Shown here in pieces: positions 26,176 through 35,148 of a stretch of DNA of 64,000 bases (the stretch's first letter is position 1; every line of letters starts with the position of its first letter). The position numbers were made by a program, and so were the translations under genes. The stretch is from Streptomyces sp. SCL15-4 (GTDB taxonomy: Bacteria > Actinomycetota > Actinomycetes > Streptomycetales > Streptomycetaceae). A model generated the notes under the pieces. The model was not told the origin of the DNA and ran no database searches. It worked only from the letters and a program-made list of their open reading frames with translations. The stretch lies in assembly GCF_033366695.1 (NCBI RefSeq), contig NZ_JAOBTQ010000001.1, forward strand, positions 2,108,001-2,172,000, in the 5' to 3' direction.

Positions 26176-27375
26176 CTAAGTGAAGGCAGGGGTGGCGACG
26201 GGCAGGGAGCCTTCCAAAAGGGTGGAATCACCCATCTCGCTGAGCGCGAGGGCGAGCGCCCCGAGCACCTCCGCGCGGCCGCCAAGTGCCCCGGGCAGTA
26301 CGGACAGTTGACGGGCGGCGCTGGGAATGGCGTAGCGGCCGACGGACTCCCTGATCGGCCCGAGCACCAGCTCCCCGGCCTCGGCCAGATCGCCGCCGAG
26401 GACGACCCGGCTCGGGTTCAGCAGATTGCAGAGATTGGCCACTCCGCTGCCGATGTGGCGGCCCACGTCGGCGACCACCCGGCGGCAGCCCGGGTCCCCG
26501 TCCCTGGCCAGCCGGACGATGCCCTCCATGGTCAGGTCGGGTCCGTGGCTGGGCTGGAGCAGCGGCAGCACATAGCGCGCCGCCGCGAAGGTCTCCAGGC
26601 AGCCGCGGTTGCCGCAGCGGCAGACCGGGCCGGACTCGTCGAGCGTGATGTGCCCGATCTCGCCGGCCGTGCCGCCCGGACCGCGGTAGATCTTGCCGTC
26701 GATCACCAGACCGGCGCCGACACCGCTGGCCACCTTGATGTAGGCCAGGTCGCGCACGCCCTTGCCGCTGCCCCAGACCAGCTCGCCGAGGGCGCCGAGG
26801 TTGGCGTCGTTGTCCACGTGCACGGGCACGCCGAGCCGCTCGCGCAGCTCCTCGGCGGGCTTGGTGCCGCCCCAGCCGGGCAGGATCGCGGTGGACCCGA
26901 GGGTCCCGGACGACACATCGATCGGGCCCGGTACGCCGAGGCCGACGCCGGCCACCTTGGTCCGGTCCACGCCGGTCGCCGCGATCAGCCGGTTGACCAG
27001 CTGTTCGGCGCGGTCGAAGCCCTGGTCGGCGGAGGCGTCGACGTCCAGCGGCTCGGCCTCCTCGGCCAGCACCTGGTGGGCGAGGTTCCCGACCGCGACG
27101 CGCAGATGGGTGTGCCCGAAATCGACCCCGATCACGATGCCGGCGTCCCCGCTCAGGCTGACGCTGCGGGCCCGCCGCCCGCCCGCCGAGGTGGGCGTGA
27201 CCTCGACGGTTCCGCCGTCCTTCAGCTCCCGCACGATGTTGGAGACGGTGGCTGCGGACAGCCCGGTCGTCCGCGCGATCTCCGCCTGAGTGAGGGACCC
27301 GGCCAGCCGTACGGCCCGGACCACCCGCTCCAGGTTGGCTCGGTGCAGCGACGACTGCGACCCTGGAGTCTCCAC
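26176..27375 (-). CDS. rok7B7: ROK-family transcriptional regulator, Rok7B7-like
   Basis: This 399-residue protein has an N-terminal winged helix (about 13-65, TQAEIARTTGLSAATVSNIV) and a ROK sugar-kinase-like domain. The domain has the phosphate-binding strand IGVDFGHTHLRVAV, the acidic motif VDNDANLGALGE and the zinc-binding CRCGNRGCLE. In S. coelicolor the orthologue controls xylFGH and affects development, antibiotic production and carbon repression. The GTG at 27375 is chosen because AGGAGG lies 5 bases upstream. An in-frame start at 27426 would add 17 residues and has no such site. It lies directly upstream of xylF on the same strand, with a 121-bp gap that holds a palindrome. Confidence 0.9.
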   Translation of the reverse strand: METPGSQSSLHRANLERVVRAVRLAGSLTQAEIARTTGLSAATVSNIVRELKDGGTVEVTPTSAGGRRARSVSLSGDAGIVIGVDFGHTHLRVAVGNLAHQVLAEEAEPLDVDASADQGFDRAEQLVNRLIAATGVDRTKVAGVGLGVPGPIDVSSGTLGSTAILPGWGGTKPAEELRERLGVPVHVDNDANLGALGELVWGSGKGVRDLAYIKVASGVGAGLVIDGKIYRGPGGTAGEIGHITLDESGPVCRCGNRGCLETFAAARYVLPLLQPSHGPDLTMEGIVRLARDGDPGCRRVVADVGRHIGSGVANLCNLLNPSRVVLGGDLAEAGELVLGPIRESVGRYAIPSAARQLSVLPGALGGRAEVLGALALALSEMGDSTLLEGSLPVATPAFT

Positions 27376-27505
27376 GACGACCTCCTGAGCGCGGGGCCGC
27401 TTCGGCGAGGCCCCGTGTATGTCCAACTAGTGAACTCTAAGCTGAGCCGTTCGGGGCGACTCACGTCAAGAGGTTGAACCGTTTCCGGGTCTTCGGCGCA
27501 CAGCG

Positions 27506-27540
27506 GCGCACACCGCTCCGGATGCCGGAACGGTGTGCGC
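27506..27540 (-). terminator. Terminator after the ngcEFG operon
   Basis: The inverted repeat has 16-bp arms (27506-27521 and 27525-27540), a 3-base loop and one wobble mismatch. It lies about 40 bp beyond the stop of the second permease gene and upstream of rok7B7. Confidence 0.85.
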
Positions 27541-27580
27541 ACGCGCAATCACGGGGTGTGGCCCCGCCGGGTGGCCGGGG

Positions 27581-28513
27581 CTACTTCAGCGCTCCCGCGG
27601 TGAGCCCCTGGACCACCTGCCGCTGGAAGACGATGTACGCCGCGAGCACCGGCAGCATCGCCATGACCAGGCCCGCGAACAGGCCGGACCAGTCGCCCTT
27701 GTAGCCCTGGCTGACCGCGAGCTGGACCAGGCCCTGGGTGAGGACCTTCTTGTCCGGGTCGGTGTTCAGCACCGTGGGCAGCATGTACTGGTTCCACTGG
27801 CCGAGGAAGTTGAAGATGCCCACGCTGATCAGCCCGGGCTTGGCCATGGGCAGCATGATCTGGAAGAACGTACGCGTGTGCGAAGCACCGTCCACGAAGG
27901 CGGCCTCCGCCACCGAGGTGGGCAGGGTACGGAAGAACGCCGTGAGGAAGAACACCGTGAACGGCAGCGAGTAGGCGATGTAGACCAGGATCAGGCCGTG
28001 GATCGTGTTCAGCAGGCCCATGTTGTTCACGACGTAGAAGAGCGGGACCAGCGCGAGCATGACCGGGAAGCTCATACCGCCGACGAACAGGTAGTAGAGG
28101 AAGCGGTTGCCCGGGAAGTCGAACCGGGCCAGCACATAGGCGGCCATCGAACCGAGCACCAGGGTGCCGACGAGCGAGCCGCCGACCACCAGGACGGTGT
28201 TCAGGAAGTAGTCGCTCATATGGGCGTCGGTCCAGGCGCGGGACCAGTTGTCGAAGTGCAGCCGGTCCGGCAGGGACCAGGGCGAGCCGAAGATGGAGCC
28301 GTCGTCCTTGAAGGACGTCATCACCGCCCACACCAGCGGCATGACCACCATGATCGCCCAGATCACGAGGACGCCGTGGGAGAAGACGTTGAGGACGGTC
28401 CCCTCCTTGCGCCGCCCGGGGGGCCGGTGCCCGGGGGCCGCGTGCGGGTCCGTCTTGTACACGGTGGCGCCGGACTCGGCCGGCGGCGGGACGGGGGTCT
28501 CGGTCGTCTTCAT
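27581..28513 (-). CDS. ngcG: Sugar ABC permease, MalG type (NgcG-like)
   Basis: This 310-residue inner-membrane subunit has six predicted helices after a cytoplasmic N-terminal tail of about 45 residues. The EAA coupling loop is present as EAAFVDGASHTRTFFQIMLPMAKPG (shown in part: EAAFVDGAS...LPMAKPG), which contacts the shared ATPase. The C-terminus FQRQVVQGLTAGALK is typical of the MalG class. No ATPase gene is in this operon. Streptomyces CUT1 systems commonly use the multitask ATPase MsiK, encoded elsewhere. The ATG at 28513 is 5 bp after the stop of the previous permease. By synteny it belongs to the N-acetylglucosamine/chitobiose system NgcEFG. Confidence 0.88.
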   Translation of the reverse strand: MKTTETPVPPPAESGATVYKTDPHAAPGHRPPGRRKEGTVLNVFSHGVLVIWAIMVVMPLVWAVMTSFKDDGSIFGSPWSLPDRLHFDNWSRAWTDAHMSDYFLNTVLVVGGSLVGTLVLGSMAAYVLARFDFPGNRFLYYLFVGGMSFPVMLALVPLFYVVNNMGLLNTIHGLILVYIAYSLPFTVFFLTAFFRTLPTSVAEAAFVDGASHTRTFFQIMLPMAKPGLISVGIFNFLGQWNQYMLPTVLNTDPDKKVLTQGLVQLAVSQGYKGDWSGLFAGLVMAMLPVLAAYIVFQRQVVQGLTAGALK

Positions 28514-28518
28514 CGGTT

Positions 28519-29451
28519 TCAGAACTCCAGCCGCTCGCGACGGCCCAGCCGCATCACGACGGCCGCGAACGCGAGCGTGACGATCAGCAGGGCGACGCCG
28601 ATGGTGGTGGCGTACGCGGCCTGACCGTCCCGGAACGCCTTCTGGTACACGTAGAGGACCATCACGGTGGTCGAGTAGTCCGGCCCGCCCGGTCCCGTCG
28701 TCATGATCTGTACGACCGCGAACGACTCCGCGCCGAGCGCGAGGATGCCCATGTAGACCCAGCCGGACCGCACGGTGTCCCACAGCAGCGGCAGGGTGAC
28801 GCGGAAGAAGGTGGTGGCGCGGCTCGCGCCGTCCAGCAGCGCCGCCTCGTACAGCTCGGCCGGGATCGAGGCCATGCCCGCGGAGAACAGGACCACGAAG
28901 AAGCCGACCGTGGACCACACGAGCACCGCCATCACGCACCACAGGGCGAGGTCCGGATCGCCCAGCCACAGCGGCTGCACGCCGTCCAGGCCGATGCCGC
29001 GCAGAACCGAGTTGATCGCTCCGCTGTCCGGGTTGTACGCGAAGGCGAACAGCAGCGAGACGATCGCGATCGAGAGCACCTGCGGAAAGAAATAGACGAT
29101 TTTGTAGAAGGCCGAGCCCCGCACCCCGGAGATGACGGGGCCGCCCCTTCTCCGTCGTCCGCCCACATTGATCATGAAGGCGAAGAACAGCGCCAGACCG
29201 AGCGTCACCACCGGCAGCACCAGAGCGAACAGGAGACTGTGCCGCAACGACTTCCAGAAGATGTCGTCGTCCAGCATCCTCTCGTAGTTGTCGAACCCGA
29301 CCATCTTGAAATCGGGGCTGAGGCCCGTCCAGTCCGTGAACGAGTAGTAGACGGACTGGATGAACGGCCATACCACGAAGAGCGCGTACAGTCCCAGGGG
29401 CAGTGCCAGAAACCCCACGATGAACCGGTACTTGCCGTGCTGCATCGCCAC
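28519..29451 (-). CDS. ngcF: Sugar ABC permease, MalF/UgpA type (NgcF-like)
   Basis: This 310-residue permease has six helices and the EAA loop ELYEAALLDGASRATTFFRVTLPLL (landmarks ELYEAALLDGAS and TLPLL). A charged insertion GGRRRRGG lies between helices 2 and 3. It pairs with the MalG-type subunit downstream to form the translocation pore. The GTG at 29451 is used here. An ATG two codons later (29445) is an equally possible start and changes nothing functionally. It begins 24 bp after the stop of the binding-protein gene. Confidence 0.88.
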   Translation of the reverse strand: MAMQHGKYRFIVGFLALPLGLYALFVVWPFIQSVYYSFTDWTGLSPDFKMVGFDNYERMLDDDIFWKSLRHSLLFALVLPVVTLGLALFFAFMINVGGRRRRGGPVISGVRGSAFYKIVYFFPQVLSIAIVSLLFAFAYNPDSGAINSVLRGIGLDGVQPLWLGDPDLALWCVMAVLVWSTVGFFVVLFSAGMASIPAELYEAALLDGASRATTFFRVTLPLLWDTVRSGWVYMGILALGAESFAVVQIMTTGPGGPDYSTTVMVLYVYQKAFRDGQAAYATTIGVALLIVTLAFAAVVMRLGRRERLEF

Positions 29452-29475
29452 TCCGGTGCTGTCAGGGTGCGGGGA

Positions 29476-30921
29476 TCACTGGTGCTTGTAGTGCTTGATG
29501 GAGGTGTCCTTGGCCGCCTCGTCGGCGAATGCCTGGATCTTCTTGACGGTCTCGGCCGGGGTCAGCCGGCCGGCCATCATCTCGCCGAGACCGGACACCC
29601 CGATCTTCTCCTTCTGCAACTGCACGTACCAGTCCTGCAGCCGGGGGTTCACCACGTTGTCTCCGGCCTTGTCCAGGGCCGCCACACCGGACTTCAGGCC
29701 CGGGGTGAGGGTGATGCCGGAGGTGCCGCCGTTGTACGCGGTCAGCGACTTGACCTTGGCGGTGAAGTTCTTCGAGGACGCCTCGGAGAGCATGATGCGC
29801 AGCTGCTCCATGCCGCCCTCGGCGTTCTTCGCCTTGGCCGGGACGATGAAGGGCTCGCCGCCGGAGGCCCAGATGGTGCCGAACGGCATCTTGTCGGCGC
29901 TGTCGAGGCCGGAGGGCGCGGAGACGGCGAGGCCGAAGTCGGGCGGGATGACGTTGGCCGACTCGTTCTCCACCCAGGAGCCGTTCGGGAGGAACAGCGC
30001 CTTGCCCTTGGCCCACGCGGTCTGCGACTGGATGTGGTCCAGGCCCGGAGTGCCCTGGAGGACGTAGCCCTTCTTGTACAGCTCGTAGTAGGCCTCGAAG
30101 CAGGCCTTGACCGCGGGGTGCTTCCAGGCGTTGGGCTCCAGGTTGTCGATGGCGTCGAGCACCTCGCGCCCGCCGACCTTGCCGATCATCGGGTACAGCG
30201 AGAAGGGGATGTAGTACGGGTACTTGCCCGCGTAGGTCCAGCCCGCGATGCCCTTCTTCTTGGCCTTCGCGCACAGCGCGAGCATGTCGTCCCAGGTCTC
30301 CGGGTAGGCCGCGTCCAGGGAGTCCAGGGCCTTCTGGGAGTACCAGACGCCGTAGACCGTGTAGGCGTAGTACAGGATCCAGACCGGGTCGCCGTCGAAC
30401 TGGCCCATCTCCACGATGCCGGGGCGCAGCGTGTCGCGGACCTTCTTCTTCGGGTCGTCGTACGACGGCGCGTCCAGCAGCGCGGTGAGGTCGGCGAGCT
30501 GGTTCTTGCCGACGAGGACGCCCATGTCCATCTGCTCCGCGCCGGAGTTGTCGATGAGGTCCGGCGGGGTGCCCTGGTTGAAGCGGGGCTGGAGGGTGGA
30601 CTGGATCTTCTGGGTGGCCGCGAACTTCACCTTGGCCTTGGGGAAGTCGTGCTCGTAGATCTTCACCGCGTCCTCGGCGTACTCCTTGCCGAAGCCGCCG
30701 TCGAAGAGGACGAACTCCATGCCCTCGGTGTCGTTGACGCCGAGCGGGTTCTTGGCGGTCTTCTTGCCCTGCTTGGCCTTGTCCTGTCCGTCGCCGCCGC
30801 TGCTCGCGCAGGCGGACAGCAGTCCCATCCCCGGTGCGGCGACCAGACCAAGCGCCGCCGAACGCTTGATCAGATCACGACGGCCGACGCCTTCGGCACC
30901 GTGGTGCGCAGTGGATCCCAT
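29476..30921 (-). CDS. ngcE: Tat-exported sugar-binding lipoprotein (NgcE-like, chitobiose/GlcNAc)
   Basis: This 481-residue extracellular solute-binding protein has a twin-arginine signal (GRRDLIKRSAALGL, Arg14-Arg15) ending in the lipobox LLSAC with Cys38. It should be exported folded and lipid-anchored. The mature part is a CUT1 binding protein. By synteny and domain type it matches S. coelicolor NgcE (SCO6005 in my recollection), reported to bind N,N'-diacetylchitobiose. The ATG at 30921 is preferred over a TTG two codons upstream because GAGGA sits 7 bases before it. A candidate DasR site lies about 105 bp upstream. That suits a chitin-breakdown transporter. Confidence 0.88.
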   Translation of the reverse strand: MGSTAHHGAEGVGRRDLIKRSAALGLVAAPGMGLLSACASSGGDGQDKAKQGKKTAKNPLGVNDTEGMEFVLFDGGFGKEYAEDAVKIYEHDFPKAKVKFAATQKIQSTLQPRFNQGTPPDLIDNSGAEQMDMGVLVGKNQLADLTALLDAPSYDDPKKKVRDTLRPGIVEMGQFDGDPVWILYYAYTVYGVWYSQKALDSLDAAYPETWDDMLALCAKAKKKGIAGWTYAGKYPYYIPFSLYPMIGKVGGREVLDAIDNLEPNAWKHPAVKACFEAYYELYKKGYVLQGTPGLDHIQSQTAWAKGKALFLPNGSWVENESANVIPPDFGLAVSAPSGLDSADKMPFGTIWASGGEPFIVPAKAKNAEGGMEQLRIMLSEASSKNFTAKVKSLTAYNGGTSGITLTPGLKSGVAALDKAGDNVVNPRLQDWYVQLQKEKIGVSGLGEMMAGRLTPAETVKKIQAFADEAAKDTSIKHYKHQ

Positions 30922-31025
30922 GCTCAAGTCCTCGCCTTCTCCAGGACTCAGGCGGTGAACCGGATCCTGGCCGGCACCGCAGGTCGGGTCGTGCAGGGTT
31001 GTGCGGGGTCGTGCGGGAAATGCCG

Positions 31026-31041
31026 ACAGGTATAGTCCACT
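31026..31041 (-). promoter_or_regulatory. Candidate DasR site (dre) upstream of ngcE
   Basis: ACAGGTATAGTCCACT matches 13 of 16 positions of the established dre consensus ACTGGTCTAGACCACT. It lies in the 351-bp divergent gap between ngcE and the GH92 gene, about 105 bp from ngcE. DasR is the GlcNAc-responsive GntR repressor of chitin metabolism in Streptomyces. The rest of this gap is gene-free. I could not place confident -35/-10 boxes. Confidence 0.6.
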
Positions 31042-31272
31042 TACCGGCGGCGGACAAGATCGAGTGCATGGTTCCCCCTGGGTCTTTTCCGAGTTGAGAC
31101 CTGCCGGAAATATGAGCCCGCGCCGGCTGCCGCGCGGGAAAAACTCGCGACATTACTCCCTGAATGCCATAGTCAACACCCTTGACATCACCGGCCACTT
31201 GACCACCTACTTATGCTGCGCCCCGCAGCTGACAACGTTGTCCGGAGAGGGTGCAGGAGGGGAAATCCGTAG

Positions 31273-34200
31273 ATGCAGCGGAGAACTCGGCACAGATGGG
31301 GTCCGGCGGCCGCGCTCACGGCCGCCTTCGTCATGGCCGTCGGCGCGCAGGGCGCGGCGGTGGCCCTGCCCGCCAAGGCCCCGGCGGCCGACCGGGAGTT
31401 CGCTTCCTCGTTCGAGGCGGGCGAGCCGGCGCCGGACTGGCTGAACACCGTGGACACCGGCCCGGACGGAGCCGAGCGGGCGTCGGGTGTCGACGGCGGG
31501 TACAGCAGCGGCATCCCGGGCAATGTGACCGACCATGTCACCGAGGTCCGGGCCGGCGGCGAGAACGCGGGCGCCGGCGAGGTCAAGGAGAACCTCGTCG
31601 ACGGCGAGCCCGGCACCAAGTGGCTGACGTTCGAGCCGGCCGGCTGGGCGGAGTTCGACCTGGACAAGCCGGCCGCGATCGCGACGTACGCGCTCACCTC
31701 GGCCAACGACCACGCCGAGCGCGACCCCAGGGACTGGACCCTGAAGGCCTCCGCCGACGGCACGCACTGGACGACGGTCGACACCCGCTCGGGCGAGACC
31801 TTCTCCGAGCGGTACCAGACCAAGTCCTACGACCTGGCCGAACCGGCCCTCTACCAGCACTTCCGGCTGGAGGTGACGCGGAACAACGGCGCTGCGGACA
31901 TCCTCCAGCTCGCCGATGTGCAGTTCTCGACCGGAGGCGGCGGCGGTCCGGTGCCGCACGACATGCTGACGCTGGTGGACAAAGGCCCGAGCGGCTCCCC
32001 GACCGCCAAGGCGCGGGCCGGCTTCACCGGCAAGCGCGCTTTGCGCTACGCCGGCCGGCACACGGCGGACGGCCGCGCCTACTCGTCCAACAAGGTCTTC
32101 GACGTGAACGTGAAGGTCGGCCGCGACACGGAGCTGGCGTACCGGATCTTCCCGTCGATGGCCGACGGCGACCGCGACTACGACGCCACCAACGTCTCGG
32201 TCGACCTCGCCTTCACCGACGGCACCTACCTCAGCGACCTGGGCGCGGTCGACCGGCACGGCTTCCCGCTCACGCCGCGCGGGCAAGGCGCGTCGAAGGC
32301 GCTGTACGTCAACCAGTGGAACGAGGTGGCCGCGCGGATCGGCCCGGTCGCGGCCGGCAGGACGGTCGACCGGATCCTGGTGGCCTACGACTCCCCCGCC
32401 GGCCCGGCCGAATTCCGCGGCTGGCTGGACGACGTGAGGCTGCGGCCGGTGGCGCCCGAGAGGCCGAAGGCACACCTGTCGGACTACGCGCTGACCACCC
32501 GGGGCACCCACTCCAGCGGCAGCTTCTCGCGCGGCAACACCTTCCCGGCGACCGCACTGCCGCACGGCTTCAACTTCTGGACGCCGGTGACCAACGCGTC
32601 CTCGCTGAGCTGGCTGTACGAGTACGCGCGCGCGAACAACGCGGACAACCTGCCGACGATCCAGGCGTTCAGCGCGAGTCACGAGCCCAGTCCGTGGATG
32701 GGCGACCGGCAGACCTTCCAGGTGATGCCGTCGGCCGCGGCCGGCACCCCGGACACCGGCCGCGAGGCCCGCGAACTGGCCTTCCGGCACGAGAACGAGA
32801 CCGCGCGGCCCTACTACTACGGCGTCCGGTTCGAGAACGGCCTCAAGGCCGAGCTGGCCCCGACCGACCACGCGGCCGTGCTGCGCTTCACCTATCCCGG
32901 TGACGACGCGAGCGTGCTGTTCGACAACGTCACCGAGCAGGCCGGGCTGACGCTCGACACTGAGCACGGCACCGTCACGGGCTACTCGGACGTGAAGTCG
33001 GGCCTGTCCACGGGCGCCACGCGGCTGTTCGTGTACGGCGAGTTCGACAAGCCGGTGACGGACGGCGCGGCCAAGGGCGTGCAGGGCCATCTGCGCTTCG
33101 CCGCGGGCGCCGACCGCACCGTCACGCTGCGCCTGGCGACCTCGCTGATCGGCGTCGACCAGGCGAAGGAGAACCTGCGCCGGGAGATCCCGGACGGCAC
33201 GTCCTTCGGCACCGTCAAGGCGCGCGCCCGGCACGCCTGGGACGAACTGCTCGGCAAGGTCGAGGTGGAGGGCGCGAGCGCGGACCAGCTGACCACGCTC
33301 TACTCCGGCCTGTACCGGCTGTACCTGTACCCCAACTCCGGTTTCGAGGAGGTCGGCGGCAAGGACCGCTACGCGTCGCCGTTCTCGCCCATGCCGGGCC
33401 CGGACACCCCCACGCACACCGGCGCCAGGATCGTGGACGGCAAGGTGTACGTCAACAACGGCTTCTGGGACACCTACCGCACCACCTGGCCGGCCTACTC
33501 GTTCCTGACGCCCACTCAGGCCGGTGAGCTGGTCGACGGGTTCGTGCAGCAGTACAAGGACGGCGGCTGGACCTCACGCTGGTCCTCCCCCGGCTACGCC
33601 GACCTGATGACCGGCACCTCCTCGGACGTGGCGTTCGCCGACGCCTACGTCAAGGGCGTGCGGTTCGACGCGAAGGCGGCGTACGACGCGGCCGTGAAGA
33701 ACGCGACCGTCGTACCGCCGGCGCCGGGCGTCGGCCGCAAGGGCATGGCCGTCTCCCCGTTCCTCGGCTACACCCCGACCGACACGCACGAGGGCCTGTC
33801 CTGGGCGATGGAGGGCTACGTCAACGACTACGGCATCGCGAGGATGGGCGAGGCGCTGTACAAGAAGACGGGCGAGAAGCGCTACCAGGAGGAGTCGGCG
33901 TACTTCCTCGACCGCGCCCGCGACTACGTGAGGCTGTTCGACACCGGTGCGGGCTTCTTCCAGGGCCGGGACGCCAAGGGCGCCTGGCGGGTGGACTCCG
34001 CGAAGTACGACCCGCGGGTGTGGGGCCACGACTACACCGAGACCAACGGCTGGGGCTATGCCTTCACCGCGCCGCAGGACAGCCGGGGCCTGGCCAACCT
34101 GTACGGCGGCCGGCGGGGCCTCGCCGACAAGCTGGACGCCTACTTCGCCACCCCGGAGACGGCCTCCCCGGACTACGTGGGCTCCTACGGCGGGGTCATC

Positions 34201-35076
34201 CACGAGATGACCGAGGCACGGGACGTCCGGATGGGCATGTACGGCCACTCCAACCAGGTCGCGCACCACGTGCTGTACATGTACGACGCGGCCGGCCGGC
34301 CGTGGAAGACGCAGGCGTATGTGCGCGAGGCACTGTCCCGGCTGTACACCGGCAGCGAGATCGGGCAGGGCTACCACGGCGACGAGGACAACGGCGAGCA
34401 GTCGGCCTGGTATCTGTTCTCCGCGCTCGGCTTCTACCCGCTGGTCATGGGCAGCGGCGAGTACTCCATCGGCTCGCCGCTGTTCAAGAAGGCGACCGTG
34501 CACCTGGAGAACGGCCGGGACCTGGTGGTGCGGGCGCCGCGGAACAGCGCGAAGAACGTCTACGTCCAGGGCGTGCGGTTCAACGGCCGTCCGTGGACGT
34601 CGACCTCGCTGCCGCACTCGCTGCTGGCCAAGGGCGGGGTGCTGGACTTCTCCATGGGCCCGAGGCCGTCGGCCTGGGGCACGGGCGAGGACGCGGCGCC
34701 GGTCTCGATCACGCGGGACGACAGGGTGCCCGAGCCGCGCGCGGACGTCCTGAAGGGCGAGGGAGCGCTCTTCGACGACACCTCGGCGACGAGCGCGGCG
34801 GTGACCTCCGCCGACCTGCCGGTGCGGGGCGCCGTGAAGCCCGTCCAGTACACGCTGACCTCGGGCGCCGACCACGCCACGGCGCCGACCGGCTGGACGC
34901 TCCAGGGCTCCGCCGACGGCACGGCCTGGCGGACCCTGGACCACCGCACCGGTGAGACGTTCGCCTGGGACCGCCAGACCCGCGCCTTCACCATCGCGGC
35001 GCCGGGCACGTACACCCGCTACCGCCTGGTCCTGGACGGCGAGGCCACCCTGGCGGAGGTGCAACTGCTGGCCTGA
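31273..35076 (+). CDS. Secreted GH92 alpha-mannosidase with two discoidin-like (F5/8 C) domains
   Basis: This 1267-residue protein starts with a Sec-type signal (MQRRTRHRW, then a hydrophobic stretch to about residue 32). An F5/8 type C-like domain follows at about 90-215, then the GH92 catalytic region at about 420-1130, and a second F5/8-like domain at the C-terminus (about 1165-1267). GH92 landmarks are GSFSRGNTFPATALPHGFNFWTP (in part: RGNTFPATALPHGF), DTYRTTWPAYSFLTP, GYHGDEDNGEQSAWYLFSALGFYP (in part: DEDNGEQSAWY) and GSGEYSIGSPLF. The family comprises calcium-dependent exo-alpha-mannosidases acting on N-glycans or fungal mannans. The linkage specificity is not predictable. The ATG at 31273 starts the signal. 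It is divergent from ngcE and ends at a strong hairpin. Confidence 0.9.
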   Translation: MQRRTRHRWGPAAALTAAFVMAVGAQGAAVALPAKAPAADREFASSFEAGEPAPDWLNTVDTGPDGAERASGVDGGYSSGIPGNVTDHVTEVRAGGENAGAGEVKENLVDGEPGTKWLTFEPAGWAEFDLDKPAAIATYALTSANDHAERDPRDWTLKASADGTHWTTVDTRSGETFSERYQTKSYDLAEPALYQHFRLEVTRNNGAADILQLADVQFSTGGGGGPVPHDMLTLVDKGPSGSPTAKARAGFTGKRALRYAGRHTADGRAYSSNKVFDVNVKVGRDTELAYRIFPSMADGDRDYDATNVSVDLAFTDGTYLSDLGAVDRHGFPLTPRGQGASKALYVNQWNEVAARIGPVAAGRTVDRILVAYDSPAGPAEFRGWLDDVRLRPVAPERPKAHLSDYALTTRGTHSSGSFSRGNTFPATALPHGFNFWTPVTNASSLSWLYEYARANNADNLPTIQAFSASHEPSPWMGDRQTFQVMPSAAAGTPDTGREARELAFRHENETARPYYYGVRFENGLKAELAPTDHAAVLRFTYPGDDASVLFDNVTEQAGLTLDTEHGTVTGYSDVKSGLSTGATRLFVYGEFDKPVTDGAAKGVQGHLRFAAGADRTVTLRLATSLIGVDQAKENLRREIPDGTSFGTVKARARHAWDELLGKVEVEGASADQLTTLYSGLYRLYLYPNSGFEEVGGKDRYASPFSPMPGPDTPTHTGARIVDGKVYVNNGFWDTYRTTWPAYSFLTPTQAGELVDGFVQQYKDGGWTSRWSSPGYADLMTGTSSDVAFADAYVKGVRFDAKAAYDAAVKNATVVPPAPGVGRKGMAVSPFLGYTPTDTHEGLSWAMEGYVNDYGIARMGEALYKKTGEKRYQEESAYFLDRARDYVRLFDTGAGFFQGRDAKGAWRVDSAKYDPRVWGHDYTETNGWGYAFTAPQDSRGLANLYGGRRGLADKLDAYFATPETASPDYVGSYGGVIHEMTEARDVRMGMYGHSNQVAHHVLYMYDAAGRPWKTQAYVREALSRLYTGSEIGQGYHGDEDNGEQSAWYLFSALGFYPLVMGSGEYSIGSPLFKKATVHLENGRDLVVRAPRNSAKNVYVQGVRFNGRPWTSTSLPHSLLAKGGVLDFSMGPRPSAWGTGEDAAPVSITRDDRVPEPRADVLKGEGALFDDTSATSAAVTSADLPVRGAVKPVQYTLTSGADHATAPTGWTLQGSADGTAWRTLDHRTGETFAWDRQTRAFTIAAPGTYTRYRLVLDGEATLAEVQLLA

Positions 35077-35099
35077 CCGGCCTCGCGGCCACGGCAGCC

Positions 35100-35137
35100 G
35101 GGCGGGAACCGATCGACGCGGTGATCGGTTCCCGCCC
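35100..35137 (+). terminator. Hairpin between the GH92 gene and rfbB-like gene
   Basis: Perfect 15-bp arms (35100-35114 and 35123-35137) flank an 8-base loop. The hairpin ends only 11 bp before the next start codon. It can therefore terminate the GH92 transcript, and it would also sit in the leader of any readthrough message. Confidence 0.8.
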
Positions 35138-35148
35138 ATACTGCGTCC

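Noticed and set aside
31182..31213. A sigma-70-type promoter TTGACA...TACTTA for the GH92 gene
   Set aside because: The spacer is 20 bp, too long for confident assignment.
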